Source: Streptomyces populi
Lineage (GTDB): Bacteria > Actinomycetota > Actinomycetes > Streptomycetales > Streptomycetaceae
Direction: 5' to 3'
Length of the DNA stretch: 64,000 nucleotides
Assembly (NCBI RefSeq): GCF_002911015.1
Contig: NZ_KZ626861.1
Location: 1-64,000 of the forward strand
The first letter of the stretch is position 1, and every line of letters begins with the position of its first letter. The notes under the pieces are model-generated. The model was not told where the DNA came from. It saw only the letters and a list, made by a program, of their open reading frames with translations, and searched no databases. This document shows, piece after piece, positions 16,497 through 24,743 of this stretch. Both the position numbers and the translations under genes were made by a program.

Positions 16497-16538
16497 ATGG
16501 AGGTGATCCGGGGACGCCGTCAGGGTGCCTCGAGATGA
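16497..16538 (+). other. Short leader ORF with an unusually complete Shine-Dalgarno-like sequence
   Basis: An ATG at 16497 opens a 13-codon frame (MEVIRGRRQGASR) ending 17 bases before the panB start. Overlapping it, GGAGGTGATCC (16499-16509) is complementary over 11 bases to the expected 3' end of 16S rRNA, yet no gene starts at normal spacing after it. Whether it is translated is unknown. Confidence 0.3.
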
Positions 16539-16555
16539 CATAAGGAGCCGTTGCG

Positions 16556-17440
16556 ATGACGCAGCTTTCGGCTGCCCAGAAGCAGCCTGCGGAGGGTGCC
16601 CTCAAGGCCACCGGCAGCAAGGCGCTGTACGGGGGCAAGAGCACCCGCCGTATCACGGTGCGCGACATCACCGCCGCCAAGGAGCGCGGCGAGAAGTGGC
16701 CCATGCTCACGGCGTACGACGCGATGACCGCGTCCGTCTTCGACGAGGCCGGCATCCCGGTCATGCTCGTCGGCGACTCGGCCGGCAACTGCCACCTGGG
16801 GTACGAGACGACCGTCCCGGTGACCATGGACGAGATGACCATGCTGTCCGCCGCGGTCGTCCGGGGCACCAGCCGGGCCCTGATCGTCGGCGACCTGCCC
16901 TTCGGGTCCTACCAGGAAGGCCCGGTGCAGGCGCTGCGCTCGGCGACCCGCCTGGTCAAGGAGGCCGGGGTCGGCGCGGTGAAGCTGGAGGGCGGCGAGC
17001 GCTCGCACCGCCAGATCGAGCTGCTGGTGGAGTCCGGCATCCCGGTGATGGCGCACATCGGCCTGACCCCGCAGTCCGTGAACGCCATGGGCTACCGCGT
17101 CCAGGGCCGGGGCGAGGAGGCCGCGCACCAGCTGCTGCGGGACGCCAAGGCGGTCCAGGACGCGGGCGCCTTCGCCGTCGTCCTCGAACTGGTCCCGGCG
17201 GAACTCGCCGCCGAGGTCACGCGCACCCTGCACATCCCGACCGTGGGCATCGGCGCGGGCGCCGAGACGGACGCCCAGGTCCTGGTGTGGACCGACATGC
17301 TCGGTCTGACCGGCGGCAGGATGCCGAAGTTCGTCAAGCAGTACGCCGACCTGCGCCGCGTCATGGGCGACGCGGCGAAGGCGTTCGCCGAGGACGTCGT
17401 CGGCGGGACGTTCCCGCTGGAGGAGCACTCCGTCCACTGA
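16556..17440 (+). CDS. panB: 3-methyl-2-oxobutanoate hydroxymethyltransferase (ketopantoate hydroxymethyltransferase)
   Basis: The 294-residue enzyme adds a hydroxymethyl group from 5,10-methylene-THF to 2-oxoisovalerate, the first committed step of pantothenate synthesis. Family motifs are MLTAYDAMTASVFDEAG, the metal-binding VGDSAGN, KLEGGE, AHIGLTPQS and PTVGIGAGAETDAQVLVWTD. An N-terminal extension of about 30 residues precedes the core, as usual in actinobacteria. AAGGAG at 16542-16547 precedes the ATG by eight bases. Confidence 0.95.
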   Translation: MTQLSAAQKQPAEGALKATGSKALYGGKSTRRITVRDITAAKERGEKWPMLTAYDAMTASVFDEAGIPVMLVGDSAGNCHLGYETTVPVTMDEMTMLSAAVVRGTSRALIVGDLPFGSYQEGPVQALRSATRLVKEAGVGAVKLEGGERSHRQIELLVESGIPVMAHIGLTPQSVNAMGYRVQGRGEEAAHQLLRDAKAVQDAGAFAVVLELVPAELAAEVTRTLHIPTVGIGAGAETDAQVLVWTDMLGLTGGRMPKFVKQYADLRRVMGDAAKAFAEDVVGGTFPLEEHSVH

Positions 17441-17531
17441 CCCCCGGGGTACGGGACGCGCGGCCGGCCGGTGGGACCCCGGCCCCGCGAGGTCCCGGAA
17501 CCTCCGGGCCCCGAGCCACTGCGGCACCAGG

Positions 17532-17567
17532 GACAACCCGCCGATCTTCCCCCGTCGGCGGGTTGTC
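17532..17567 (+). terminator. Terminator after panB
   Basis: A perfect 13-bp stem (GACAACCCGCCGA and its complement) with a 10-nt loop lies about 90 bp after the panB stop and 15 bp before the heptad arrays of the ABC transporter promoter. Confidence 0.7.
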
Positions 17568-17582
17568 GCCGTTTCGGGCACG

Positions 17583-17653
17583 CTGTCGGTCGACTGTCGG
17601 CGACCTATCGGTAACGATCGGGCCCTGTAGGCGGCCTGTCGGTCGTCTGTCGG
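17583..17653 (+). promoter_or_regulatory. Two phased arrays of CTGTCGG heptads: probable SARP binding sites
   Basis: Heptads occur at exact 11-bp steps: CTGTCGG at 17583, CTGTCGG at 17594 and CTATCGG at 17605; then CTGTAGG at 17625, CTGTCGG at 17636 and CTGTCGG at 17647. Direct heptads with 4-bp spacers are the hallmark of SARP (OmpR-like BTAD) activator sites, which sit just upstream of a -10 element. The last heptad ends 17 bp before the ATG at 17671. A SARP-type regulator is encoded convergently at 19647-22973. Confidence 0.7.
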
Positions 17654-17670
17654 TGGCGGCTGGCACCTTG

Positions 17671-18711
17671 ATGGACATGACGCGAATCGACAACACGCCC
17701 CGGCAAGCTGCGACCGGCCGCAGCGCCGTCACCGTACGGGGGCTGGTCAAGCACTACGGCGAGACCAAGGCGCTGGACGGGGTCGACCTGGACGTGCGCG
17801 AGGGCACCGTCCTCGGAGTACTGGGTCCCAACGGCGCCGGCAAGACCACCCTCGTCCGCTGCCTGTCCACCCTCATCACCCCCGACGCCGGAACGGCCAC
17901 GGTCGCCGGCTTCGACGTGCTGAGGCAGCCCCGGCAGCTGCGCCGGGTGATAGGCCTCACCGGCCAGTACGCCTCGGTCGACGAGAAGCTCCCCGGCTGG
18001 GAGAACCTCTACCTGATCGGACGGCTGCTCGACCTGCCCCGCAAGGAGGCCCGCCGGCGCGCCGACGAGCTCCTGGAGCGCTTCTCCCTCACGGAGGCGG
18101 CCAAGCGCCCGGCGTCCACGTACTCCGGCGGCATGCGCCGCCGGCTCGACCTCGCCGCCTCGATGATCGGCAGCCCGGCCGTGCTGTACCTGGACGAGCC
18201 GACGACCGGCCTCGACCCGCGCACCCGCAACGAGGTGTGGCAGGAGGTCAAGCGCATGGTCGCCGACGGCGTCACCGTGCTGCTCACCACCCAGTACATG
18301 GAGGAGGCCGAGCAGCTGGCCTCCGAGCTGACGGTCATCGACCGCGGCAAGGTCATCGCCGGCGGCCGGATCGACGAGCTGAAGGCGCGCGTCGGCGGCC
18401 GGACGCTGCGGATCCGCCCGGCGGACCCGCTGCAACTGCGCCCGCTGGCCGCCATGTTCGACGAGCTGGGGCTCACCGGCCTCGCCACGACGATCGTGGA
18501 CGCCGAGACCGACAGCGTGCTGGTCCCGGTCCTCAGCGACGAGCAGCTCACCGCCGTGGTCGGCGCGGTCACCGCGCGCGGCATCACGATCGCCTCCATC
18601 TCCACCGAACTGCCCAGTCTGGACGAGGTGTTCCTCTCCCTCACCGGCCACAAGGCCAGTGCCCCGCAGGACGAGAACCCCGCCCGCGCCTACGAGGAGG
18701 TCTCCGCATGA
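17671..18711 (+). CDS. ABC transporter ATP-binding protein, DrrA family
   Basis: The 346-residue ATPase has Walker A GPNGAGKT, the signature YSGGMRRRLDLA and Walker B VLYLDEPTTGLDP. The usual switch histidine is replaced by glutamine in LLTTQYMEEAEQL, a trait of the DrrA daunorubicin-resistance group. The C-terminal DrrA extension ends with LPSLDEVFLSLTGHKA. Either ATG 17671 or ATG 17677 could start it; if the -10 lies at about 17664-17669, the transcript would be nearly leaderless from 17677. The stop overlaps the permease start (ATGA). It likely powers export of a hydrophobic compound under SARP control. Confidence 0.92.
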   Translation: MDMTRIDNTPRQAATGRSAVTVRGLVKHYGETKALDGVDLDVREGTVLGVLGPNGAGKTTLVRCLSTLITPDAGTATVAGFDVLRQPRQLRRVIGLTGQYASVDEKLPGWENLYLIGRLLDLPRKEARRRADELLERFSLTEAAKRPASTYSGGMRRRLDLAASMIGSPAVLYLDEPTTGLDPRTRNEVWQEVKRMVADGVTVLLTTQYMEEAEQLASELTVIDRGKVIAGGRIDELKARVGGRTLRIRPADPLQLRPLAAMFDELGLTGLATTIVDAETDSVLVPVLSDEQLTAVVGAVTARGITIASISTELPSLDEVFLSLTGHKASAPQDENPARAYEEVSA

Positions 18712-19583
18712 GCGCCCGCCCGTCGCCCACCGCCACCCTTGAGAAGAGCGGCTCCGCCGCGGACCTCCCTTCCGTCGAAGCCCCCCTCGCCGTCAAGGGC
18801 GACCCCCGCATCTCGCCCCGCGCGCACCTGCGGCACACCGGCGCGCTGATCCGCCGCAACCTGCTGTGGATCCGCCAGGACCCGGAGTCGATGTTCGACG
18901 CGATCCTGTTCCCGGTCATCTTCACGCTGCTGTTCGTCTACGTCTTCGGCGGCTCCATCGGGCAGTCGCTCGGCGGCGGCCAGGAGCGGTACGTGCAGTA
19001 CGTCGTGCCCGGCCTGATGGCCATGATGGGCATGAACATGGCCCAGGGAGTGGGCACCGGCTTCAACACCGACTTCAACTCCGGTGTCATGGACCGGTTC
19101 CGGTCCCTGCCGATCGGGCGCGGCTCGGTGCTGTTCGCCAAGATCGCGGTCGAGCTGATGCGCATGCTGATCGCGACCGCGGTCCTCATGGTCGTCGGTG
19201 TCCTGGTCGGCTTCCACATCACCAACTGGCCCGGTCTGTTCGCCTCCGTGGGCCTGTCCGCGGTCTTCGGCTCGGCCCTGATGTGGGTGTTCCTCACCCT
19301 CGGTGTGATCATGAAGAGCGCGCAGTCCGTGCAGGCGATGGGCTTCCTGGTGCTGATGCCGCTCCAGTTCGGCTCGTCGATCTTCGCGCCGACCCAGTCG
19401 ATGCCGGGCTGGCTGCAGAACTTCACCGAGTACAACCCGCTGTCCTCCCTCGCGGACGCGGCACGCGGGCTGATGGTGGGCGGTCCGGTCGAGCACGGCC
19501 TGTGGGTGACGCTCGCCTGGTCGCTGGGCCTCACCGTGGTGATGGCGCCCATCGCCATCCACAAGTTCCGCACCAAGAGCTGA
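18708..19583 (+). CDS. ABC-2 type transporter permease, DrrB family
   Basis: The 291-residue permease has a 45-residue cytoplasmic N terminus and six predicted helices. ABC-2 features are RRNLLWIRQDPESMFDAILFPVIFT, VMDRFRSLPIGRGSVLFAK (coupling segment) and FAPTQSMPGWLQNFTEYNPLSSL near the end. It is coupled to the ATPase by a 4-bp ATGA overlap and forms the exporter's membrane channel. A terminator follows at 19599-19623. Confidence 0.92.
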   Translation: MSARPSPTATLEKSGSAADLPSVEAPLAVKGDPRISPRAHLRHTGALIRRNLLWIRQDPESMFDAILFPVIFTLLFVYVFGGSIGQSLGGGQERYVQYVVPGLMAMMGMNMAQGVGTGFNTDFNSGVMDRFRSLPIGRGSVLFAKIAVELMRMLIATAVLMVVGVLVGFHITNWPGLFASVGLSAVFGSALMWVFLTLGVIMKSAQSVQAMGFLVLMPLQFGSSIFAPTQSMPGWLQNFTEYNPLSSLADAARGLMVGGPVEHGLWVTLAWSLGLTVVMAPIAIHKFRTKS

Positions 19584-19598
19584 CGTCCGACGCACGGA

Positions 19599-19623
19599 CC
19601 CGGCCCCCGTCGGCGGGGCCGGG
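19599..19623. terminator. Terminator between convergent ABC permease and SARP genes
   Basis: A perfect 9-bp stem CCCGGCCCC / GGGGCCGGG with a 7-nt loop lies 15 bp after the permease stop and 24 bp from the SARP-gene stop. Confidence 0.65.
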
Positions 19624-19646
19624 ACGGGCCGGTTCGCGTCCGCGCC

Positions 19647-22600
19647 TCAGACGAGGGCGGTGGCCTCCTCCAGGGAGAGGCCGCCGCCCTCCGCGTACGC
19701 CGCCTCGTACGCCGCGTCGCCGAGCAGGGCCCGCGCGCCCGACTCGGCCTGCTCACGCACCTCCACCTCCATGGGATTGGGGACGTGGCCCGGCGGCAGC
19801 AGGGCGTCCGCGGCGCCGAGGAGCCGGGCCGCGTCCGTCGCGCGACCACCGCCGTCCAGGCCGTTCAGGGCGATGGCCGCCGTCATCAGATGGGCGGAGG
19901 GCATGTGCGGCGCGATCATCCGCGACAGCCGGTCGACGGCGCCCAGCGCTCGGCGCGCCTTGTCCAGGGCGCTCTCGCACTGCCCGTCGATCGCGTCCAG
20001 CCAGGCCTCCACACCGAGCATGAACCCGTCGAACAGGACGAAGGAAGCGGCCCCGAAGTCCTGCCGGAGCAGCCGTATCTGCTCGCGCGCCTCGTCGGTC
20101 CGGCCGGTGCGGCCGAGCCAGGTCGCGAGGAAGAGGTGGGCCGCCGGCATGGCCTCGTTGTGGGCACCGTGCCCGGTCGCGAGGACGTCGCGGATCATCC
20201 GCTCGCCCCGCTCGGTCTCCCCCAGCTCCATGTACATGCTGCCGAGCCGGACGTTGAGCACCGCCCTCTGGGCCCGTGCGCCCAGCCGCTCGGCGTACTC
20301 CGCCGCCTCCGCGTAGTCCGCGGCGGCGGCCCGGAAGTCGCCCTTGCGCTCATGGGCCTCCCCGCGCGCGGAGAGCGATTCGGCGGCGCCCCAGCCGTCC
20401 CCGATGCGTCCGAAGAGCTCCAGTGCCTCGTCGGCGTCCACGGTGGCGTCGCCCGCCATGTCGGCGCGGTTGGCGAGGATGTTGGCGCGCATCTGCAGGG
20501 AGGTGGCCAGTTCCCAGTCGTAGCCGAGTTCGCGGCAGGTGCTGACCGTCTTGTTGATCACCTCGGTGAACCGCTCCATCGTTCCGGTGAGCAGCACGGC
20601 GTAGAACCAGAGGTAGCCGGGGGCGCGGCAGGTCTGCGGCATGCCGGGCTCGTACGTCATGCTGATCGCGCGGAGCTTCTCCTGGGCCTGGGGGGTCTGC
20701 CAGGCGCCCATGTCCATGTCCATGTAGGCGAGGTGGATGAGGTGGACGCCGCGCCGGGCCTCCTCCAGGACCGCCTCGCGCATCGGCGGCGGGAAGTCCG
20801 TGCAGCGCTCGTACAGCGCGGCGGCCGGCCGGGCGGGCGGGGCGAAGGGGTCGGGACCGAGGCCCATCACCTCCAGGGACCAGGCGCGGGCGTCGATGCG
20901 CTGGTCACGGATCTGCCAGTACCAGGCAAGCGAGTGGACCATGCACAGCGCCTCCTGCTCGTCGCGTTCGGCGACGGCGTGCCGCAGGGCGGTGCGCAGG
21001 TTCTCGTACTCGCGCTCGATGACGTCGATCGCGGAACGCTGTCCGGGTCCGCGCAGCAACGGGTCGGTGGTGCGGGCGAGTTCGCGGTAGTACGTGAGGT
21101 GGGCGCGCTCGGTGGCCCCGCGGGCGCCGGACTCGTCCAGGCGTTCGCGCGCGTACTCGGCGACGGTCTCCAGCAGCCGGTAGCGCATCTGGGTGTCCCC
21201 CTCGCCCGAAGGGGCGGCGACGACGAGGGACTTGTCGACGAGCGAACCGAGGACGTCCAGCGCCGCCGGACCGCACACCGCCTCGGCGGCGGCGAGGTCA
21301 CAGCCGCCCGCGAACACGGACAGCCGTCCCAGGGTGTCCCGTTCGGTCTCGTCGAGCAGGTCCCAGGACCAGTCGACGACGGCGCGCAGGGTCTGCTGCC
21401 GGGGCAGCACGGTACGGCTGCCCGAGGTCAGCAGCCGGAACCGGTCGTCGAGCCGGTCGGCGATCTGGCGCGGGGTGAGCATCCGCAGCCGGGCGGCGGC
21501 GAGTTCGATGGCGAGCGGGAGTCCGTCCAGACGCCGGCAGATCTCGGCGGCCGCCTCCGGGTCGTCCTCGACGCGGAAGCCGGGCCGGGCGGCGGCTCCC
21601 CGGTCGGTGAGCAGCCGCAGCGCGACGGGCTCCGGCAGCGGGTCCACCGGACGGAGCAACTCCCCCGGTACACCGAGGGGTTCACGGCTGGTGGCGAGCA
21701 CGGTCACACCGGGACAGCGCTCCAGCAGCGCCTCGGCGAGATGCGCGGCGGCGTCGACGACGTGCTCGCAGTTGTCGAGGACGATCAGCATCCGGCGCTT
21801 GGCGCAGTGTTCGGCGAGCCGGGTGAGCGGGTCGTCGTGCCGGTCGGCCACGGCGCGCATCTCCTCGGCACCGGCTCCGCGCAGTACGGTCTCGCGGGCG
21901 CCGACGGCGGTCAGCACGGCCTCGGGCACCGCCTTCGGATCGTCCACCGGGGCCAGTTCGGCCAGCCACACCCCATCCCGCGGGGCGGGGGCCAGAGCCT
22001 CGGCCGCCTCCTGCGACAGCCGTGTCTTGCCCGCCCCGCCGGGGCCGAGCAGGGTCACGAGCCGGGCCGCCGAGAGATCGCCCCGGATGGCATCGATGTC
22101 CTTCTCGCGTCCCACGAAGGACGTGAGCCGGGCACGGAGGTTGCCGGGGGGCGGTGGTGAGGGGCGGGTGCCGTCGGCCGCCGCGCGAGCGCGATCGGCG
22201 CCAGGGGAGCGCGTTTCCGGACCCCGGGCCCCTCCGTCACTCCCGGCCGGGCGCAGCAACTCCCCGTGCAGGGATCGCAGTTCGGCACCGGGGTCGGAGC
22301 CCAGGCGATCGGCCAGCAGCTGTCGTACGTCCTCGTAGGCGGACAGGGCCTCGGCCGTGCGACCCGCGTCACGCAACGCGCGCAGACGCAGGGCCTGGAG
22401 GGGCTCGTCCAGGGGGTGGGCGTCGCACAGGGCGGTCAGTTCGGGGAGGGCGGATTCGGCGTGGCCGAGGGCCAGGGCCGCGGTGAGGCGGGTGCACCGG
22501 GCGTGCAGGCGGCGGGTCTCCCAGTGGGCCGCCTCGGCGGTGCGGTCGGGGAGGTCCGCGAGCGCGGGGCCGCTCCACAGGGCGAGGGCGTCGTCCAGGG

Positions 22601-22973
22601 CGGCAGCCGCCTTGGCGGGATCGCCGTCGGCGAGGGCGCGGGTGCCCTCGCCCGCGAGCCGCTCGAAACGGTGCAGGTCGATGTCGTCGGACGCCGCCAC
22701 CAGCCGGTAGCCGCCCTCGACCGACTCCACCGCGTCCGCGCCGAGCGCCCTGCGCAGCCGCCCGATCAGCGCCTGCAGCGCGCCGGTCGCGTCCGCGGGC
22801 AGGTCCCCGTTCCACACCTCGTCGACCAGGACGGCCGCGGAGACGGTCCGTCCGGGCCGCAGCGCGAGGACGGTCAGCAGGGCGCGCAGCCGCGCCCCGC
22901 CGACCGGGACGGGCGTGCCGTCGGGGCGGAGTGCCTGGGTGGTGCCGAGGATGCGGTAGCGCACGGGGTCCAT
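19647..22973 (-). CDS. SARP-type regulator with NB-ARC ATPase and TPR domains (AfsR-like)
   Basis: The 1108-residue protein begins with an OmpR-like winged helix (about 1-90, RALLTVLALRPGRTVSAAVLV) and a BTAD domain (about 95-245). After a Pro/Ser-rich linker comes an NB-ARC NTPase (about 290-560: SFVGREKDI, Walker A LLGPGGAGKTRL near 308-315, Walker B MLIVLDNCEH, GLPLAIELAAARL), then long TPR-like helices to the end. Such proteins are ATP-controlled activators that bind direct heptad repeats. The arrays at 17583-17653 before the neighbouring exporter are the obvious candidate target. It follows the DUF6578 gene by 14 bp and is probably cotranscribed with it. Confidence 0.9.
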   Translation of the reverse strand: MDPVRYRILGTTQALRPDGTPVPVGGARLRALLTVLALRPGRTVSAAVLVDEVWNGDLPADATGALQALIGRLRRALGADAVESVEGGYRLVAASDDIDLHRFERLAGEGTRALADGDPAKAAAALDDALALWSGPALADLPDRTAEAAHWETRRLHARCTRLTAALALGHAESALPELTALCDAHPLDEPLQALRLRALRDAGRTAEALSAYEDVRQLLADRLGSDPGAELRSLHGELLRPAGSDGGARGPETRSPGADRARAAADGTRPSPPPPGNLRARLTSFVGREKDIDAIRGDLSAARLVTLLGPGGAGKTRLSQEAAEALAPAPRDGVWLAELAPVDDPKAVPEAVLTAVGARETVLRGAGAEEMRAVADRHDDPLTRLAEHCAKRRMLIVLDNCEHVVDAAAHLAEALLERCPGVTVLATSREPLGVPGELLRPVDPLPEPVALRLLTDRGAAARPGFRVEDDPEAAAEICRRLDGLPLAIELAAARLRMLTPRQIADRLDDRFRLLTSGSRTVLPRQQTLRAVVDWSWDLLDETERDTLGRLSVFAGGCDLAAAEAVCGPAALDVLGSLVDKSLVVAAPSGEGDTQMRYRLLETVAEYARERLDESGARGATERAHLTYYRELARTTDPLLRGPGQRSAIDVIEREYENLRTALRHAVAERDEQEALCMVHSLAWYWQIRDQRIDARAWSLEVMGLGPDPFAPPARPAAALYERCTDFPPPMREAVLEEARRGVHLIHLAYMDMDMGAWQTPQAQEKLRAISMTYEPGMPQTCRAPGYLWFYAVLLTGTMERFTEVINKTVSTCRELGYDWELATSLQMRANILANRADMAGDATVDADEALELFGRIGDGWGAAESLSARGEAHERKGDFRAAAADYAEAAEYAERLGARAQRAVLNVRLGSMYMELGETERGERMIRDVLATGHGAHNEAMPAAHLFLATWLGRTGRTDEAREQIRLLRQDFGAASFVLFDGFMLGVEAWLDAIDGQCESALDKARRALGAVDRLSRMIAPHMPSAHLMTAAIALNGLDGGGRATDAARLLGAADALLPPGHVPNPMEVEVREQAESGARALLGDAAYEAAYAEGGGLSLEEATALV

Positions 22974-22987
22974 TGTCTCCGCTGACG

Positions 22988-23527
22988 TCAGGGGTGGGGG
23001 CCGGGTACGTGGAGTTCGGCCAGGACTCCGACGCCGCCCCCGCCGAACCACTTGGGGCAGCGGTCCACGGCTTCCGACGAGCGCGACGCGGGCACCGGTT
23101 CCCGGGTGCGCGAGCCGGGCGCGATCTCCGCGAAGTCCTGGCGCACCAGGTGGATCGTACGGACCGTGCCGGTCGTCTCGGGCCACCGGGCCCCGTGCCG
23201 CTCGACGGTGAGCAGGCCACTCCTCGTGACCCGACGGCCGGGTCCCGGCCACGTCCCGTCACCGTCCGAGGCGGCACCGTCCCCGGGATCGGCGGACAGC
23301 GCCACGACCAGGCCGTCGTCCGCGCGCAGCACCCGCATCTCGGCTCCGTCGTCGCGCACGTGCTCCGCCGTCGCCGTGATCTCGGCGATCGCCCCGGACC
23401 AGCCTCCGCCGAGCGTCTCGCCCCCTTCGTCCAGCAGGAGCGGCCAGGTCACCTCGTCCCCGACCGAGAAGGGGGTGCCGCAGCACTCCATCTGCCAGTC
23501 CGCGTAGAACACCCGCCACAGTCCCAT
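22988..23527 (-). CDS. DUF6578 family protein
   Basis: The 179-residue protein starts MGLWRVFYADWQMECCGTPF and has no signal peptide or membrane helix. It contains a short beta-rich core (FSVGDEVTWPLLL, GGWSGAIAEITA) typical of the Streptomyces DUF6578 group. The gene ends 14 bp before the SARP gene on the same strand, so they form an operon and it may work with that regulator. Function is unknown. Confidence 0.75.
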   Translation of the reverse strand: MGLWRVFYADWQMECCGTPFSVGDEVTWPLLLDEGGETLGGGWSGAIAEITATAEHVRDDGAEMRVLRADDGLVVALSADPGDGAASDGDGTWPGPGRRVTRSGLLTVERHGARWPETTGTVRTIHLVRQDFAEIAPGSRTREPVPASRSSEAVDRCPKWFGGGGVGVLAELHVPGPHP

Positions 23528-23641
23528 TCCCCCAGCCTCCCCGGAACCGATACCCGATCGCGAGACGTTTTCGGCATGAGCCCGGTACGGTCGGGCAGGC
23601 CCCGAGCACACCGTCGTCCGTCCAGCCAGTCCAGGAGCGCC

Positions 23642-24439
23642 ATGACCACCGCCACGACCCGCCGCAGCGACCGGAGGATCAGTCCCGTCTTCGTCGGCAT
23701 CGCCGCCGTCATGGGGGTGGCGGGCTGGGCGACCTGGACCGGGTTCGCCGAGCAGCCCGGCGTGGCCGTGTTCCTCTTCGTGACGGCGGCCTGGGTCGTC
23801 TCGCTCTGTCTCCACGAGTACGCGCACGCGCGCACCGCGCTGCACAGCGGAGACATCACGGTCGGCACGAAGGGCTACCTGAGCCTCAATCCTCTCGCCT
23901 ACACACACGCCCTGCTGAGCATCGTGCTGCCCGTGATCTTCGTGATCATGGGCGGGATCGGGCTGCCGGGCGGCGCGGTCTTCATCGAGCGCGGGCGCAT
24001 CCGCGGCCGCTGGAAGCACAGCCTGATCTCGGCGGCGGGACCGCTGACGAACGTGCTGTTCGCCGTCGTGTGCACGGCCCCGTTCTGGCTGCACGCCCTG
24101 GACGGCGTCCCGCCCGCCTTCCGCTACGCGCTGGCGTTCCTCGCGCTGCTCCAGGTCACGGCCGCGATCCTGAACTCCCTGCCGGTCCCGGGCCTGGACG
24201 GCTACGGCGTGATCGAGCCCTGGCTGTCGTACGGTGTCCGCCGCCAGGTCGAGCCGTTCGCGCCGTTCGGACTGCTCGCGGTGTTCGCGCTGCTGTGGAT
24301 CCCGTCGGTGAACAGGGAGTTCTTCCACCTGATCGACACGGTCCTGGGCGGTCTCGGCATCGAGGGCCGTGACGCCGACTGCGGACAGTGGCTCTACCGC
24401 TTCTGGGAGACGGACAACGACATCTGTCTGCGGTCGTGA
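23642..24439 (+). CDS. Site-2-protease-like M50 membrane metalloprotease
   Basis: The 265-residue protein has about six membrane helices. The zinc motif HEYAH lies in LCLHEYAHARTALHSGD and the second metal-ligand motif is NSLPVPGLDGYG, the NxxPxPxLDG element of M50 proteases. There are no PDZ or CBS domains, so it belongs to the compact class. The ATG at 23642 is chosen over a long spurious upstream extension. It is divergent from the DUF6578-SARP operon, which could be coincidence. Substrate is unknown. Confidence 0.85.
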   Translation: MTTATTRRSDRRISPVFVGIAAVMGVAGWATWTGFAEQPGVAVFLFVTAAWVVSLCLHEYAHARTALHSGDITVGTKGYLSLNPLAYTHALLSIVLPVIFVIMGGIGLPGGAVFIERGRIRGRWKHSLISAAGPLTNVLFAVVCTAPFWLHALDGVPPAFRYALAFLALLQVTAAILNSLPVPGLDGYGVIEPWLSYGVRRQVEPFAPFGLLAVFALLWIPSVNREFFHLIDTVLGGLGIEGRDADCGQWLYRFWETDNDICLRS

Positions 24440-24452
24440 CCCGGCGGGTGAC

Positions 24453-24474
24453 GCCGGCCGGTGTCCCGGCCGGC
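24453..24474. terminator. Hairpin between convergent M50 and small membrane-protein genes
   Basis: A perfect 9-bp stem GCCGGCCGG / CCGGCCGGC with a TGTC loop lies just after the M50 stop codon. Confidence 0.65.
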
Positions 24475-24476
24475 CG

Positions 24477-24638
24477 CTACGCCCTGCCCCGCCGCGCGTA
24501 GTACCAGGTCATGTTCGACGACAGGCCCGCCAGCAGCACCCACACGATGCCCAGCCAGCTGCCCTGGACGAACGAGACGACGGCCGCGGCCACGGACAGC
24601 ACACAGACGGCGAGGGCGTAGAGAGCGAGGCGGGGCAT
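24477..24638 (-). CDS. Small two-helix membrane protein
   Basis: The 53-residue protein starts MPRLALYALAVCVLSVAAAV and has two hydrophobic segments separated by a short loop, then a basic tail (YYARRGRA). A GGAGCC purine run precedes the ATG at 24638, and an in-frame upstream extension looks non-coding. It is a hypothetical protein of a kind often seen in Streptomyces; no function can be assigned. Confidence 0.6.
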   Translation of the reverse strand: MPRLALYALAVCVLSVAAAVVSFVQGSWLGIVWVLLAGLSSNMTWYYARRGRA

Positions 24639-24743
24639 GGGGTCGGCTCCTGTCGGGGGGACACTGCTTGGCACCAGTGTCCCCCACCGGAGCGAGGACC
24701 CGCGCACCCCCCGGGACCTGCCGTCCGTCCGGGCGAGGGGGTC

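Noticed and set aside
16556..24439. A secondary-metabolite gene cluster around the SARP regulator and exporter
   Set aside because: The neighbours are panB, an M50 protease and F420 reductase; no biosynthetic enzyme such as PKS, NRPS, terpene cyclase or lanthipeptide genes is present.
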